This document shows, piece after piece, positions 32,131-40,488 of a DNA stretch of 52,675 bases (its first letter is position 1; each line of letters begins with the position of its first letter). Position numbers and translations under genes: made by a program. This stretch comes from CADCWK01 sp964244115 (lineage in GTDB: Bacteria > Chloroflexota > Chloroflexia > Thermomicrobiales > UBA6265), in the NCBI GenBank assembly GCA_964244115.1, contig CAXTHM010000020.1, positions 1-52,675 of the forward strand. Direction: 5' to 3'. The notes beneath the pieces are model-generated. The model did not search any database, was not told the DNA's origin, and was given only the letters and a program-made list of their open reading frames with translations.

Positions 32131-33384
32131 ATGGTCGCCACCGACCTCGCCCCGCCCGCCATCGACCGCGCTCGTGCCGCCGCCAGCGCCGCCATCGCCG
32201 CCGCGCAGGACGAGTTGCTCGCGCTCTCGAAGTACATCCACCAGCATCCCGAGCCCGCGATGCGGGAGTTCCTCTCCTCGGCGGCCTGCGCCGATTTCCT
32301 CGAACGGCACGGCTTCGCCGTCACGCGGGGTGTCGCCGATCTCCCGACCGCCTTCCGGGCCGAAGCCGGCACGCCCGGCGGCCCGAAGATCGGCTTCCTC
32401 GCCGAGTACGACGCGCTGCCGGGCCTCGGGCACGGCTGTGGACATAACCTGATCGCCCTGGCCAATATCTCGGCTGGGGTCGGGCTCCGGGCCGGGCTGG
32501 CCGAGCTGGGCGTCCCGGCCCAGGTTATCGTCTTCGGCACCCCGGCCGAGGAGGCGATCAGCGGCAAGGCATTCATGGCCGAGGCCGGCCTGTTCGACGA
32601 CATCGATGCCGCCCTCGGTGCCCACCCCGGCACCCCGGAGGCGACCTGCCCGACCGTCGAGGGCAGCGGCCAGGCGCTGGCCTGCCAGGCCGTCCGCATC
32701 GAGTTCCGCGGCCAGGCCGCCCACGCCGCCGCCGACCCCTACAACGGCATCAACGCCCTCAACGCCGTGATCGAGGTCTTCAACGGGATCAACGCCCTGC
32801 GCCAGCACGTCCGCAGCGACGCCCGCTTCCACGGTGTCATCACCGATGGCGGCCACGTCCCCAACGTCGTGCCGGACTTCGCCGCGGCCGACTTCTTCGT
32901 CCGCGCCCAGACGATGCGCTACATGGACGAACTGGTCGGCAAGGTCCGGCGGATCGCCGAGGGTGCCGCGCTGATCACCGGCGCCGAACTCACCTTCGAC
33001 ACGTCCGAGAAGCCGTCCTGGGACATGATCGCCAACCACACGCTGGCGACGGCGCTCAAGCGGAACATCGACGCGGTCGGGCTGGCGCTGCCGGACGCCA
33101 AGGCCGAGGAGGGGAGTGGCTCGACGGACTGGGGCAACGTCTCCTACGTCGTCCCGTCGGTCGAGACCTCGTACCCGATCATCGACCATATGTGCACCTG
33201 GCACTCGCAGGAGGTCGTCGAAGCCTCGGACTCCGAGCTCGGGTACGGCAACACGCTGCTCGTCGGACGGGCCCTGGCGATGACCGGTGTCGATCTGGTC
33301 ACGGACGAGGCGCTGCTCACGGCGATCAAGGCGGAGTTCGCCGCCTCCCGCGCGACCGGACCGGTCCTGGCGAGCGCGAAATGA
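32131..33384 (+). CDS. M20D-family amidohydrolase (peptidase M20)
   Basis: A 417-residue zinc-dependent amidohydrolase or aminoacylase-type peptidase, cytoplasmic. 'HQHPEPAMREF' begins the domain, 'GLGHGCGHNL' is the M20D metal motif H-G-C-G-H, 'FGTPAEEAISGKAFMAEAGLF' contains the catalytic E-E, and 'AALGAHPGTPEATCP' supplies a further His. The dimerisation domain contains 'HAAADPYNGINALNAVIEVFNGINALRQHV', typical of AbgB/indole-acetate-amide hydrolase types. Substrates are N-acyl amino acids or p-aminobenzoyl-glutamate in relatives; here unknown. AGAAGGA lies 8 nt before the ATG. Confidence 0.9.
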   Translation: MVATDLAPPAIDRARAAASAAIAAAQDELLALSKYIHQHPEPAMREFLSSAACADFLERHGFAVTRGVADLPTAFRAEAGTPGGPKIGFLAEYDALPGLGHGCGHNLIALANISAGVGLRAGLAELGVPAQVIVFGTPAEEAISGKAFMAEAGLFDDIDAALGAHPGTPEATCPTVEGSGQALACQAVRIEFRGQAAHAAADPYNGINALNAVIEVFNGINALRQHVRSDARFHGVITDGGHVPNVVPDFAAADFFVRAQTMRYMDELVGKVRRIAEGAALITGAELTFDTSEKPSWDMIANHTLATALKRNIDAVGLALPDAKAEEGSGSTDWGNVSYVVPSVETSYPIIDHMCTWHSQEVVEASDSELGYGNTLLVGRALAMTGVDLVTDEALLTAIKAEFAASRATGPVLASAK

Positions 33385-33426
33385 TCAGCTCTGGCCGAGC
33401 CGATGCCGAGGTCAGGGGAGACATCG

Positions 33427-33831
33427 ATGGACCGACTCTCACGCTGGCTCGGTCTGTGTCTGCTCGTGGCCAGCATCGCGGGAAATTCGACGTTCGTCGT
33501 GGCCGACGGCACGCCCGGCGCGGCTACCCCCGCGCCGCGGCCGCTCTACACCTACCGCCCGGATCGGCCGGTGGTCGTGATCAGCGCCGGCCCGCTGACG
33601 GCCACGCTCCACGTCGATCGGCTGCCGACCGACCGCTACGGCACGCTCACCGTGGCGACCGACCGCGACGCCCCGTTCCGGTTCACCGTCACGCCGCCTC
33701 GGGGGGAGATCCGGACGATCTTCGAGACGGACTCTCCCGACGCCTTCACCGGCGCTCTCCTGCTGGACCAGACCGGGGACTACACCCTCACCGTCGAGGC
33801 GACCGGGGCATGGGCGCTAATCGTCCGGTGA
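33427..33831 (+). CDS. Small secreted protein of unknown function
   Basis: A 134-residue exported protein with no recognised domain. Residues 1-25 form a signal peptide ('RWLGLCLLVASIAGNSTFVVADG'), followed by the TPGAATPAP linker typical of this genome, then a beta-rich domain ('PVVVISAGPLTATLHVD', 'TLTVATDRDAPFRFTVTPPRGEIRTIF', 'GDYTLTVEATGAWALIV') resembling a pre-peptidase or carbohydrate-binding jelly roll. ATG 33427 has GGGGAG 6 nt upstream. It lies 42 nt behind the M20 gene and may be co-transcribed. Confidence 0.7.
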   Translation: MDRLSRWLGLCLLVASIAGNSTFVVADGTPGAATPAPRPLYTYRPDRPVVVISAGPLTATLHVDRLPTDRYGTLTVATDRDAPFRFTVTPPRGEIRTIFETDSPDAFTGALLLDQTGDYTLTVEATGAWALIVR

Positions 33832-33924
33832 TGGTGGATGCCCGACGTTGGTCCGGCCTGCCCCTCCGATCCTTTGCGGTCTCACCTTGCGTCGGTCGAC
33901 AGTATTCCGGCAGGTGACACGCTA

Positions 33925-33952
33925 TTGACATCTCCTATCGGACGCCTATGCT
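33925..33952 (+). promoter_or_regulatory. Predicted sigma70-type promoter
   Basis: TTGACA (33925-33930), 16-nt spacer, TATGCT (33947-33952). The transcription start would be near 33959, about 245 nt before the propeller-cupredoxin ATG. The same TATGCT -10 appears at 48859. Confidence 0.65.
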
Positions 33953-34025
33953 CTCCGTAGCGTCCGGGTCCTGCCGTGTTCGGCGACGTTGGGTGCCATT
34001 CCGGACACCCCTCGGGATGCGGGTG

Positions 34026-34067
34026 GCCGTTCAGGGTGCCGACGATGCCGCCGGCATCCTGAACGGC
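34026..34067 (+). other. Long hairpin in the 5' leader
   Basis: GCCGTTCAGG (34026-34035), a G-T pair and TGCCG pair with CGGCA, T and CCTGAACGGC (34052-34067): 16 positions with a 10-nt loop, within a leader of about 245 nt. It may be a structured regulatory leader; no known riboswitch was recognised. Confidence 0.5.
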
Positions 34068-34203
34068 CGTGGTCAGCGAGGGATTCGGCCGCGGATCGCC
34101 ACGGCCGCAGAGGAGCAGGGAAGAGGCGGGCTCGATCAGGGTCCCCTGAGGTGCATCCACGCGACGTGGCGCCGGGATTCCTCGTTCTCACAGGAGACAC
34201 GCA

Positions 34204-35730
34204 ATGACGCAATCACGCTTCGGCCAGCGCATCGGGTCGCTCGGTCTCGCCGTCGGGCTCAGTGCCATGATGCTGACCGTCCCGACCGCGGGCGCGGCCC
34301 AGGACTCCACCCCCGCGGCCGGTGGGCCACCGCCGCCGATTGGCTGCGAGGTCTTCGCCTCGGGGCTCTACAACCCACGCGGCATTTCCGTTGGGGATGA
34401 CGGCACCGTCTACATCGCCGAGGCCGGTGATGGCGGCGACGTCGAGGACTTCGCGACGCCCGGCGCCGGCACGCCCGAGGCGACCGACCCCGCGACGACC
34501 CATGGCGACACCGGACGCATCACCGCCGTCACCCCGGACGGTGAGCAGTCCGTCTTCGTCGATGGCCTGACCTCCTACGTCTTCGGCACCGAGGTCGTCG
34601 GCGCGTCCGGCATCGCGATCGACGGCGACACCATGTACGTCGCGATCGGCGGCCCTGGTCCGCAGACCGCCGACTTCCCGCCGGCCGACGACGCCGACTC
34701 GGTCGTCGCGATCGACCTGGCGACCGGTGACGTGACCTCGCTCGCGAACCTGGGCGCGTACGAGCGCGAGAACAACCCGGACCCGAGCAACATCGACAGC
34801 AACCTCGGCGGGATCGCGGTCGGCACCGACGGCCTGATCTACGTCGTCGATTCCGGTGGGAACGACATCTTCACGATCGACCCGGAGACAGGAGATCTCA
34901 CCCTGCTGGCCGTCTTCGCGGGCATCCCGACCCCGAACGGCGCCCCGAACCCCGCCCGTGGCGGCGCGGCTGACGTCGACCCGGTCCCGACCGGCGTCGT
35001 CGCCGATCCCGACGGCGGCGTCTTCGTCACCCTGCTGACCGGCGCGATCCTCTGGGGCGTCCCCGGCTCGGCCCAGATCCTCCACGTCGATCCGGACGGC
35101 ACGGTCACCGTGGCGGCCTCCGGGCTCAACCTCTCGGTCGGCGCGGCGCTCGATGCCGACGGGACGCTCTACGCCACCGAACTCTCCTCGAACTTCTTCG
35201 CGACGCCGCCCGCCGGTGGTACGGTCGTCCGGATCGGTGAGGACGGCACCCCGGAGCGGATCGTGACCGACCTGCCGCTGCCCTACGGCATCGCGTTCGA
35301 CGCCGACGGCAACTTCTACGTCGAGACCTTCGCCAGTTCGCCTCCCGGAACCGACCCGGCCGGCCTGGTCCTGAAGTGCGACCCGTCGGCGCTCGACGCC
35401 CCGGCCGCGACCGAGGGAACGGCTGCGACCCCGGACGCGGCTGCCGCCGATGAGGCGGCCGTCTCGATCGATGTCAGCATGGTCGACCTCGCCTTCGAGC
35501 CGAGCGACCTGACGATCGCCGCCGACACCGACGTCTCGATCGTGCTGACCAACGAGGGCGCCGCCCCGCACAACTTCTACTTCGACGACCTCGACATCCA
35601 CTCCGAGACGCTGATGTCGGGGGACACCGCGACCCTGACCGTCAACCTCCCGGCCGGCACCTACACGTTCTACTGCGACATCCCCGGCCACAGGCAGGCC
35701 GGCATGGTCGGCACGCTGACCGTCGAGTAG
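34204..35730 (+). CDS. Secreted ScyD/ScyE-like beta-propeller fused to a type-1 copper (cupredoxin) domain
   Basis: A 508-residue exported protein. Signal peptide 1-31 and ST-P linker, then a beta-propeller of the ScyD/ScyE group starting at 'EVFASGLYNPRGISVGDDGTVYIAEAGDGG', with repeats such as 'GIAVGTDGLIYVVDSGGN', 'GVVADPDGGVFVTLL', 'GAALDADGTLYATEL' and 'GIAFDADGNFYVETF'. After an Ala/Thr-rich hinge (about 398-418) comes a plastocyanin-like domain with a full set of type-1 copper ligands: H456 (APHNF), C491, H496 and M501 in 'YCDIPGHRQAGM'. The copper site suggests electron transfer; the propeller may bind a substrate or partner. The transcript ends at a 23-bp stem-loop. Confidence 0.88.
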   Translation: MTQSRFGQRIGSLGLAVGLSAMMLTVPTAGAAQDSTPAAGGPPPPIGCEVFASGLYNPRGISVGDDGTVYIAEAGDGGDVEDFATPGAGTPEATDPATTHGDTGRITAVTPDGEQSVFVDGLTSYVFGTEVVGASGIAIDGDTMYVAIGGPGPQTADFPPADDADSVVAIDLATGDVTSLANLGAYERENNPDPSNIDSNLGGIAVGTDGLIYVVDSGGNDIFTIDPETGDLTLLAVFAGIPTPNGAPNPARGGAADVDPVPTGVVADPDGGVFVTLLTGAILWGVPGSAQILHVDPDGTVTVAASGLNLSVGAALDADGTLYATELSSNFFATPPAGGTVVRIGEDGTPERIVTDLPLPYGIAFDADGNFYVETFASSPPGTDPAGLVLKCDPSALDAPAATEGTAATPDAAAADEAAVSIDVSMVDLAFEPSDLTIAADTDVSIVLTNEGAAPHNFYFDDLDIHSETLMSGDTATLTVNLPAGTYTFYCDIPGHRQAGMVGTLTVE

Positions 35731-35753
35731 CCGACCAGTCGCTAAGCAATCGG

Positions 35754-35805
35754 CGTCAAGGGAGACCCGCCTGCCAGACGAATGGCAGGCGGGTCTCCCT
35801 TGACG
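35754..35805. terminator. Bidirectional stem-loop terminator, 23-bp perfect stem
   Basis: The arms 35754-35776 and 35783-35805 are exact reverse complements with a GACGAA loop, the longest perfect stem in the window. They lie between convergent genes, 23 nt after one stop and 40 nt before the other. No T-tract. The bases after it (TCGCCCCTACGAACGAT) match the ends of the element at 43092-43240. Confidence 0.7.
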
Positions 35806-35845
35806 TCGCCCCTACGAACGATGAGACGCCACGCAACCTGTACGT

Positions 35846-36742
35846 TCATGTGTCGTTCAGTAACGCCTGGTGGATCATGCTTCGGGCGGTCTCCCGGTCC
35901 CACCGCACGATCTCGCGCCATGCGGTTGATCTGGCCAGGCTTCTGACGACGCAGAGCCCGGCGTAGTACCCGGAGCGCGAAGGCAGTTCGGGTAGGTCGG
36001 TGCCGCCGAGGAAGAGGGCGTCGTAGTCCCCGTGCTCCTCGGACGAGAAGGTCGCCATGATCCTGGCCCGGATCGTTGACCAGGATGCCGCGCAGCGGGC
36101 GGCCCAGGCATCGACCGGCTCGCCCTGCCAGGTCGTCGTCCGACCTCCCGCGCACAAGCTCCCGTCGCTGGCGTCCAGGCCGATCCCGGACAGTGCCGTC
36201 GCGAGCCCCTCCTCGAAGAGCGCGTCACCGACGTCCCAGACGTCAGAGTCAGCCATGACTTGAAGATGCAGAACGTGGGCGATCTCGTGGCGGACGAGCA
36301 GCGCGGCCTGCCCAGACGATTCCAGGGCTTCGACGGCGACGACGAGCGTCGCGACGCCATCCGATAGGTCCACCCAGCCGTCTGACCCGAACGCTCCGAC
36401 CATGGTCGTCAGGCCGAGCGGTTCGGGCGTGATCCCCAGCTTGGTCGAATACTGGTGCACTCCTTCGGTCGCCGCCGCGAAGACTGCACCCCGGCGCCGA
36501 ATCAGATCGCCGATGGTGGACGGTATCCTCGAAACGGCCTTATCGATGTCGCCGGGGAACCGGTGCCGCTGCCAGAACGCCAGGACTGGCTCCGGGAGTC
36601 GGGCGATGTACTCGCTCATCCATGACTCGGTAATCTCCTTGGCGGTCAACCCGCTGATCCGTTCCCAGAGATCGACGAATGGCTGGACGCAATCGACCTC
36701 GATGATGGTTGACGGCAACTGAGTGGCATTGAAACTGGTCAT
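35846..36742 (-). CDS. Putative gluzincin-type metalloprotease (HExxH)
   Basis: A 298-residue protein of unknown family. 'LLVRHEIAHVLHLQVM' gives HExxH (152-156), and 24 residues on 'ALFEEGLATALSG' (177-184) supplies the glutamate expected for a gluzincin zinc site. No signal peptide or transmembrane segment was seen, so it may be cytoplasmic, facing the upstream gene's membrane partner. The start overlaps the stop of the ComEC-like gene (ATGA), indicating an operon with the PASTA kinase. The second half contains 'SGYYAGLCVVRSLARS', as in DUF2268-like peptidases. GC content and codon choice look slightly lower than neighbours. A protease role is inferred only from the zinc motif. Confidence 0.7.
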   Translation of the reverse strand: MTSFNATQLPSTIIEVDCVQPFVDLWERISGLTAKEITESWMSEYIARLPEPVLAFWQRHRFPGDIDKAVSRIPSTIGDLIRRRGAVFAAATEGVHQYSTKLGITPEPLGLTTMVGAFGSDGWVDLSDGVATLVVAVEALESSGQAALLVRHEIAHVLHLQVMADSDVWDVGDALFEEGLATALSGIGLDASDGSLCAGGRTTTWQGEPVDAWAARCAASWSTIRARIMATFSSEEHGDYDALFLGGTDLPELPSRSGYYAGLCVVRSLARSTAWREIVRWDRETARSMIHQALLNDT

Positions 36743-37815
36743 GGCGCTTCTCCCGGCGCGGCGCTCGGGTGGACGATGACGACATCGTCCAGCGGCAACT
36801 CGACCCCGTCCTCCCGCAGGAGCAGCGTCACGGCGGTGCCGGAGTGGACGCGGATCGTCGGGAGGTCGGCGGTCAGGAGCGGCGGCACCTCCGCGCGGAT
36901 CTCGCTGCCCTCGGTGTCCTCGCCGTTGACCACCAGCGCCCCGGCGGTCGAGGGAAGGAGTGAGACCAGGTCGCTGGTCCCCGGGTCTCGGGCGATGACG
37001 AGCACGCCCGACGATCTGAGCGGTGGAAACTCGCCGACGTGCTCCGCGTCCGAGAGCACCGTTACGGTGGCGGCGCCGTGGCGGATCTCGGCCCGCCAGG
37101 CGAGATCGAAGTCGTCGCTCCCGTCCGGGTCCGGGATCTCGATCGTTTCGATCGCCATGGCGACGCCCGGGGCGATGTCGATCCGGGCCTGGGGCGGCAC
37201 CTGCGCCAGACCAGCCGGCAGGTCGCCGGTCTGCCGGCCAGGGTGGGGCGCACCGAGCCGGACGACCGCTCCGACCCGGTCGTCGCCGGCGAGATCGGCG
37301 GGGACGGCGAGCAGGGGTCCGGTCCCCGCGACGATGACCAGATCGAGGCGCCCCGGCGAGAAGGCGAGCGCCCGCCGGATGGACCGGCCGAACGCCGCCG
37401 GGTCGCCGCCCGCCGCGATCACGACCCGGGCGTCTCCGGCCCGGATCAGCACCGAGAGGGATGATCCGGAGCTGTCGCCACTGCCCAGCAGGACGACCCG
37501 TGGCGAGGACTGGGCGGTGACCCAGGCCGGGATCACGAAGGTCATCACGGCCATGACCACGGCCGCCGAGCCGAGCAGCAGCCAGCCCGTCAGCGGGAGG
37601 CGCTTCCGGGAACGACGGTCGTCGGGGGGCTCATGGTCGACGAACTCGATGACCGGTTCGCTGGCGGGTCGGTCCGGCGGTGCGGGCGACGACGATTCCG
37701 GGGGCACCCAGGAACGGGTCGCCCACCCGCCCGGTCGGGCGGCTGGGTCAGGCGGAGCGGGTGATCGGCTGTGGTCGTCCGATGGTCCCATCGTCATCGG
37801 TGCGGCCCTCGGCAT
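36739..37815 (-). CDS. Membrane-anchored ComEC-like beta-lactamase-fold protein without metal ligands
   Basis: A 358-residue protein: a Pro/Ser-rich polar N-terminus, one transmembrane segment (about 76-97, 'GWLLLGSAAVVMAVMTFVIPAWVTAQ'), then an extracytoplasmic domain. That domain follows the order of the ComEC/Rec2 metallo-beta-lactamase module: 'VVLLGSGDSSGSSLSVLIRAGDARVVIAAGG' in place of 'VGQGDSILV...IDGG', and 'LDLVIVAGTGPLLAVPADL' exactly where active enzymes have 'IDLVVLTHPHADHVGGL'. The HxHxDH ligands are absent, so it is probably catalytically dead. The 5' end overlaps the 3' end of the kinase gene by 68 nt; shorter starts at 37797 or 37791 remain possible. It sits between a PASTA kinase and an HExxH protein. 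Confidence 0.65.
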   Translation of the reverse strand: MPRAAPMTMGPSDDHSRSPAPPDPAARPGGWATRSWVPPESSSPAPPDRPASEPVIEFVDHEPPDDRRSRKRLPLTGWLLLGSAAVVMAVMTFVIPAWVTAQSSPRVVLLGSGDSSGSSLSVLIRAGDARVVIAAGGDPAAFGRSIRRALAFSPGRLDLVIVAGTGPLLAVPADLAGDDRVGAVVRLGAPHPGRQTGDLPAGLAQVPPQARIDIAPGVAMAIETIEIPDPDGSDDFDLAWRAEIRHGAATVTVLSDAEHVGEFPPLRSSGVLVIARDPGTSDLVSLLPSTAGALVVNGEDTEGSEIRAEVPPLLTADLPTIRVHSGTAVTLLLREDGVELPLDDVVIVHPSAAPGEAP

Positions 37816-39841
37816 CGCGGCTCGCGTCGTAGGAGACCAGCGTCAGCTCCGTCCCCGGCGGCAGCCAGACGCCGAAGGTCGCGGTCCCGTTGGCGTTCTG
37901 GACGCCCACGACATCACCATCTTCGATCCCGGCGGCGGACAGGTCAACGCCCGCCGCCTCGATCGCCGCCCGGTCGGCCGTGTCATTCCCAGCGATGACG
38001 AAGCCGGCCGCATTGAGGCGCACCGCGGCGAGGTCGCGGTCCTCCCCGAAGATGTCAGCCGGGAGCAGGATCGTGTCCCCCTGGCTGACGAAGATGGTCA
38101 CGGCGGTGCCGGGAGCGACGGTCCCGGTCGGGTCGATCTGGGCGACCGAGCCCGGCGGGACCGTCGCGCTGCCGATCTGCGACTGGCTGGGCTGGAGGCC
38201 GAGGCTGGTCAGGGTCGCGACCGCGTCGTCGACCGGCTGGCCGACCAGATCGAGCTTGCCGAGATCGACCTGGGCCGGGCCGCGGCTGCGGATCACGACC
38301 ACGCTGCCGCCGCGATCCATCTCGGTCCCGGCCGGCGGGTCCTGCTGGGCGATGCGGTCCAGGGGGACGGTGTCGCTGTACCGGGTCTCCGTGGTGACGT
38401 CGATCGACAGCCCCTGGTCGGCCAGCTCCGCCTGGGCTTCCTCGACCGTCAACCCGACCAGATCGGGCGCCGTCGTCGACCGGCCGATCGCCGTCGCGGT
38501 CGGGACGACGACCCCGGCCGGTGCCGGCGCGGGGGCGCTCGGGGCGGCGCCGGGGGTCCCGGCCCCGCGCTCGTCGTCATCGTCGTTCGAGCCGAAGCCA
38601 AACGTCGGGAACGAGCTGGGGACGCCGTCCGAGAACTGGGCGCCGATCACGATCAGCGCGATCAGGGCGACGAGCACCACCGCCCCGGTCGCCCAGGTCC
38701 CGCAGCCGACGTCGCTCCGTCGACCTTCGCCGGCGAGGACCGCCGCCGGGGCCATCCGCGGCGGCATGGATGGCCCCGGCGGGGCCGACTGGCTCCTCCC
38801 CGGCTGGTCGGCCGACTCCGCCCAGGTCTCGTTCCCCGCGCCGGACGCGTATGGGGGGGGCTGGCGGCGGGCGTTCTCGGTCGGCATGGCGACGGTGGCG
38901 TCGGCGTCCAGAGGGTGCGGGGTATTGTGGCGATAGGGGAGGCTGCCGCCGTCGTGCCGGCCGTTGGTGCCGTCGCCGTTGCCGTTGCGGCTCCGGCTGG
39001 GCGCCCGGTAGTGCTTCCAGTCGGACATCGTCTCGGCGAACTCGCCGGCCGAGCGATAGCGGCGGGTCGGGTCCTTCTCGAGCGCCTTGAGGACGATCGC
39101 GTCGACGGCGCCGGTGATCGTCGGCTCGATCGTGGACGGGCGCGGCGGCTCGTCCCGTGTGTGGGCGACGGCGACCGCGACCGGCGACTCGGCGTCGAAC
39201 GGCAGCGCCTGGGTCAGCATTTCGAACGCGACGACGCCGAGGGAGTAGACATCTGACGACGGCGTCGCCATCAGCCCGTTGGCCTGCTCGGGGGAGAGGT
39301 AGTGGACGGTCCCGATCCCGGTCCCCGTCTCGGTCAGACTGGAGTCGGTGATCGCCTTGGCGATCCCGAAGTCGGCGACCTTGGCCAGCCCCTCGCCATC
39401 GACGAGGATGTTCTGCGGCTTGACATCCCGGTGGACGACGCCGCGCGCGTGGGCGTAGTCGAGGGCGGCACCGATCTGCTCCAGCAGGGCCGAGACGTCG
39501 TCCGGGTCGAACGGCCCCTCCTCGTCGATGACCTGCTTGAGGGTCTCGCCCTGGACGTACTCCATGACGATGTAGGGTGCGGTGCCGTGCTCCCCGACAT
39601 CGTAGACCTCGACGATGTGGGGGTGGGAGAAGTTGGCCGCGGCCTGGGCTTCGCGCTCGAACCGGAGCCGGACGCTGGCGTCCCGGGCGAACTGCTCCCG
39701 GAGCATCTTGACCGCGACCGGCCGGTTGAGCAACAGGTCATGGCCGAGATAGACCTCGGCCATGCCGCCGTCGCCGATCCGCGCGTCGATGCGATAGCGG
39801 CCATTGACGGTCGTGTGCTCCACGCTGGGGCTGCCTCCCAC
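37748..39841 (-). CDS. PASTA-domain serine/threonine protein kinase (PknB/Stk type)
   Basis: A 697-residue receptor-like kinase. Kinase domain about 15-275: glycine loop GDGGMA (23-28), catalytic lysine K45 in 'VAVKML', 'VVHRDVKPQNILVD', 'DFGIAKA' and activation segment 'TGTGIGTVHYLSPEQ'. A Gly/Pro/Asn-rich linker leads to one transmembrane segment ('ATGAVVLVALIALIVIG'), then an extracellular part with three PASTA repeats, which in relatives bind peptidoglycan fragments. The kinase is the first gene of a three-gene operon with the ComEC-like and HExxH proteins. No PP2C phosphatase is nearby. Cell-wall or growth signalling is the known role of the family; the local partners are unusual. Confidence 0.95.
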   Translation of the reverse strand: MGGSPSVEHTTVNGRYRIDARIGDGGMAEVYLGHDLLLNRPVAVKMLREQFARDASVRLRFEREAQAAANFSHPHIVEVYDVGEHGTAPYIVMEYVQGETLKQVIDEEGPFDPDDVSALLEQIGAALDYAHARGVVHRDVKPQNILVDGEGLAKVADFGIAKAITDSSLTETGTGIGTVHYLSPEQANGLMATPSSDVYSLGVVAFEMLTQALPFDAESPVAVAVAHTRDEPPRPSTIEPTITGAVDAIVLKALEKDPTRRYRSAGEFAETMSDWKHYRAPSRSRNGNGDGTNGRHDGGSLPYRHNTPHPLDADATVAMPTENARRQPPPYASGAGNETWAESADQPGRSQSAPPGPSMPPRMAPAAVLAGEGRRSDVGCGTWATGAVVLVALIALIVIGAQFSDGVPSSFPTFGFGSNDDDDERGAGTPGAAPSAPAPAPAGVVVPTATAIGRSTTAPDLVGLTVEEAQAELADQGLSIDVTTETRYSDTVPLDRIAQQDPPAGTEMDRGGSVVVIRSRGPAQVDLGKLDLVGQPVDDAVATLTSLGLQPSQSQIGSATVPPGSVAQIDPTGTVAPGTAVTIFVSQGDTILLPADIFGEDRDLAAVRLNAAGFVIAGNDTADRAAIEAAGVDLSAAGIEDGDVVGVQNANGTATFGVWLPPGTELTLVSYDASRDAEGRTDDDGTIGRPQPITRSA

Positions 39842-40488
39842 GCCAGGGACCGTCGCGTCCAGCGGGTTCTCGTACGGACATCGTCGTTCCTCGCCGACAG
39901 TGGGGCCGGGAGGAACGCCGGATCTGAGCGAACTCTACGATGTCCGGGCAAGTCGGAGCGCGTCGGGCAGGAGAACGTCCACCCGGTGGGGACGAGCCGT
40001 GGCCTGGGCCCGTCGCCATCGGCTATCGCCTGGGACGGGCCACCGCGGCGCTCGGGCTCGCACGTCCGGCCCCTGCGAGAGGGCGCCAGGCGCTCGTCGG
40101 GGATGCTCGGCCGGTCGGTTCACCCTGGCCCCGGCGACCGTGCCGCCAGCGCCCCGGCCGGGGCGGTCGGCGCCCCGACCACCCATGTCGCCACCGCCAC
40201 CGGTCGGCGGCTCGACGCGAGAACCTCCCGCGGGGTGGTGACGGTCGTGGCGCGGATGTCGACGATGCCTGGCCGGGCCTCCGCCCGCCGCGGGACGGCG
40301 ATCAGCGGGAGGGGATGCTGTGGGGGATGCTGTCGCGGCCACGATCCGGGACCGACAGTCGCACGCCGATCCTCGCCATCCACCGGCCTGGCACGCCCCC
40401 TCGTCTATAGTGGCGCGACACGAGGGCGGTTCGCCGCCTGGCCGGGCCTAATGGTGGGTTCTCGTTGGGTATGGGGGTAGGGACGGGC
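39842..40488. other. Divergent intergenic region, 647 bases
   Basis: No supported gene. It must hold the promoters of the kinase operon (minus) and of the permease gene (plus). A TATAGT box (40406-40411) could be the -10 of the latter, but no matching -35 was found. Short open frames here are Arg/Pro-rich and look like GC-rich noise. Confidence 0.4.

Larger units (their letters stand above)
33832..34203. other. Promoter and long leader of the propeller-cupredoxin gene
   Basis: No gene. It contains a good promoter (33925-33952) and, in the resulting leader of about 245 nt, a long hairpin (34026-34067). Confidence 0.6.

Noticed and set aside
39940..40410. Open frames in the kinase/permease intergenic region
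   Set aside because: Arg/Pro-rich, no ribosome binding site, no family.
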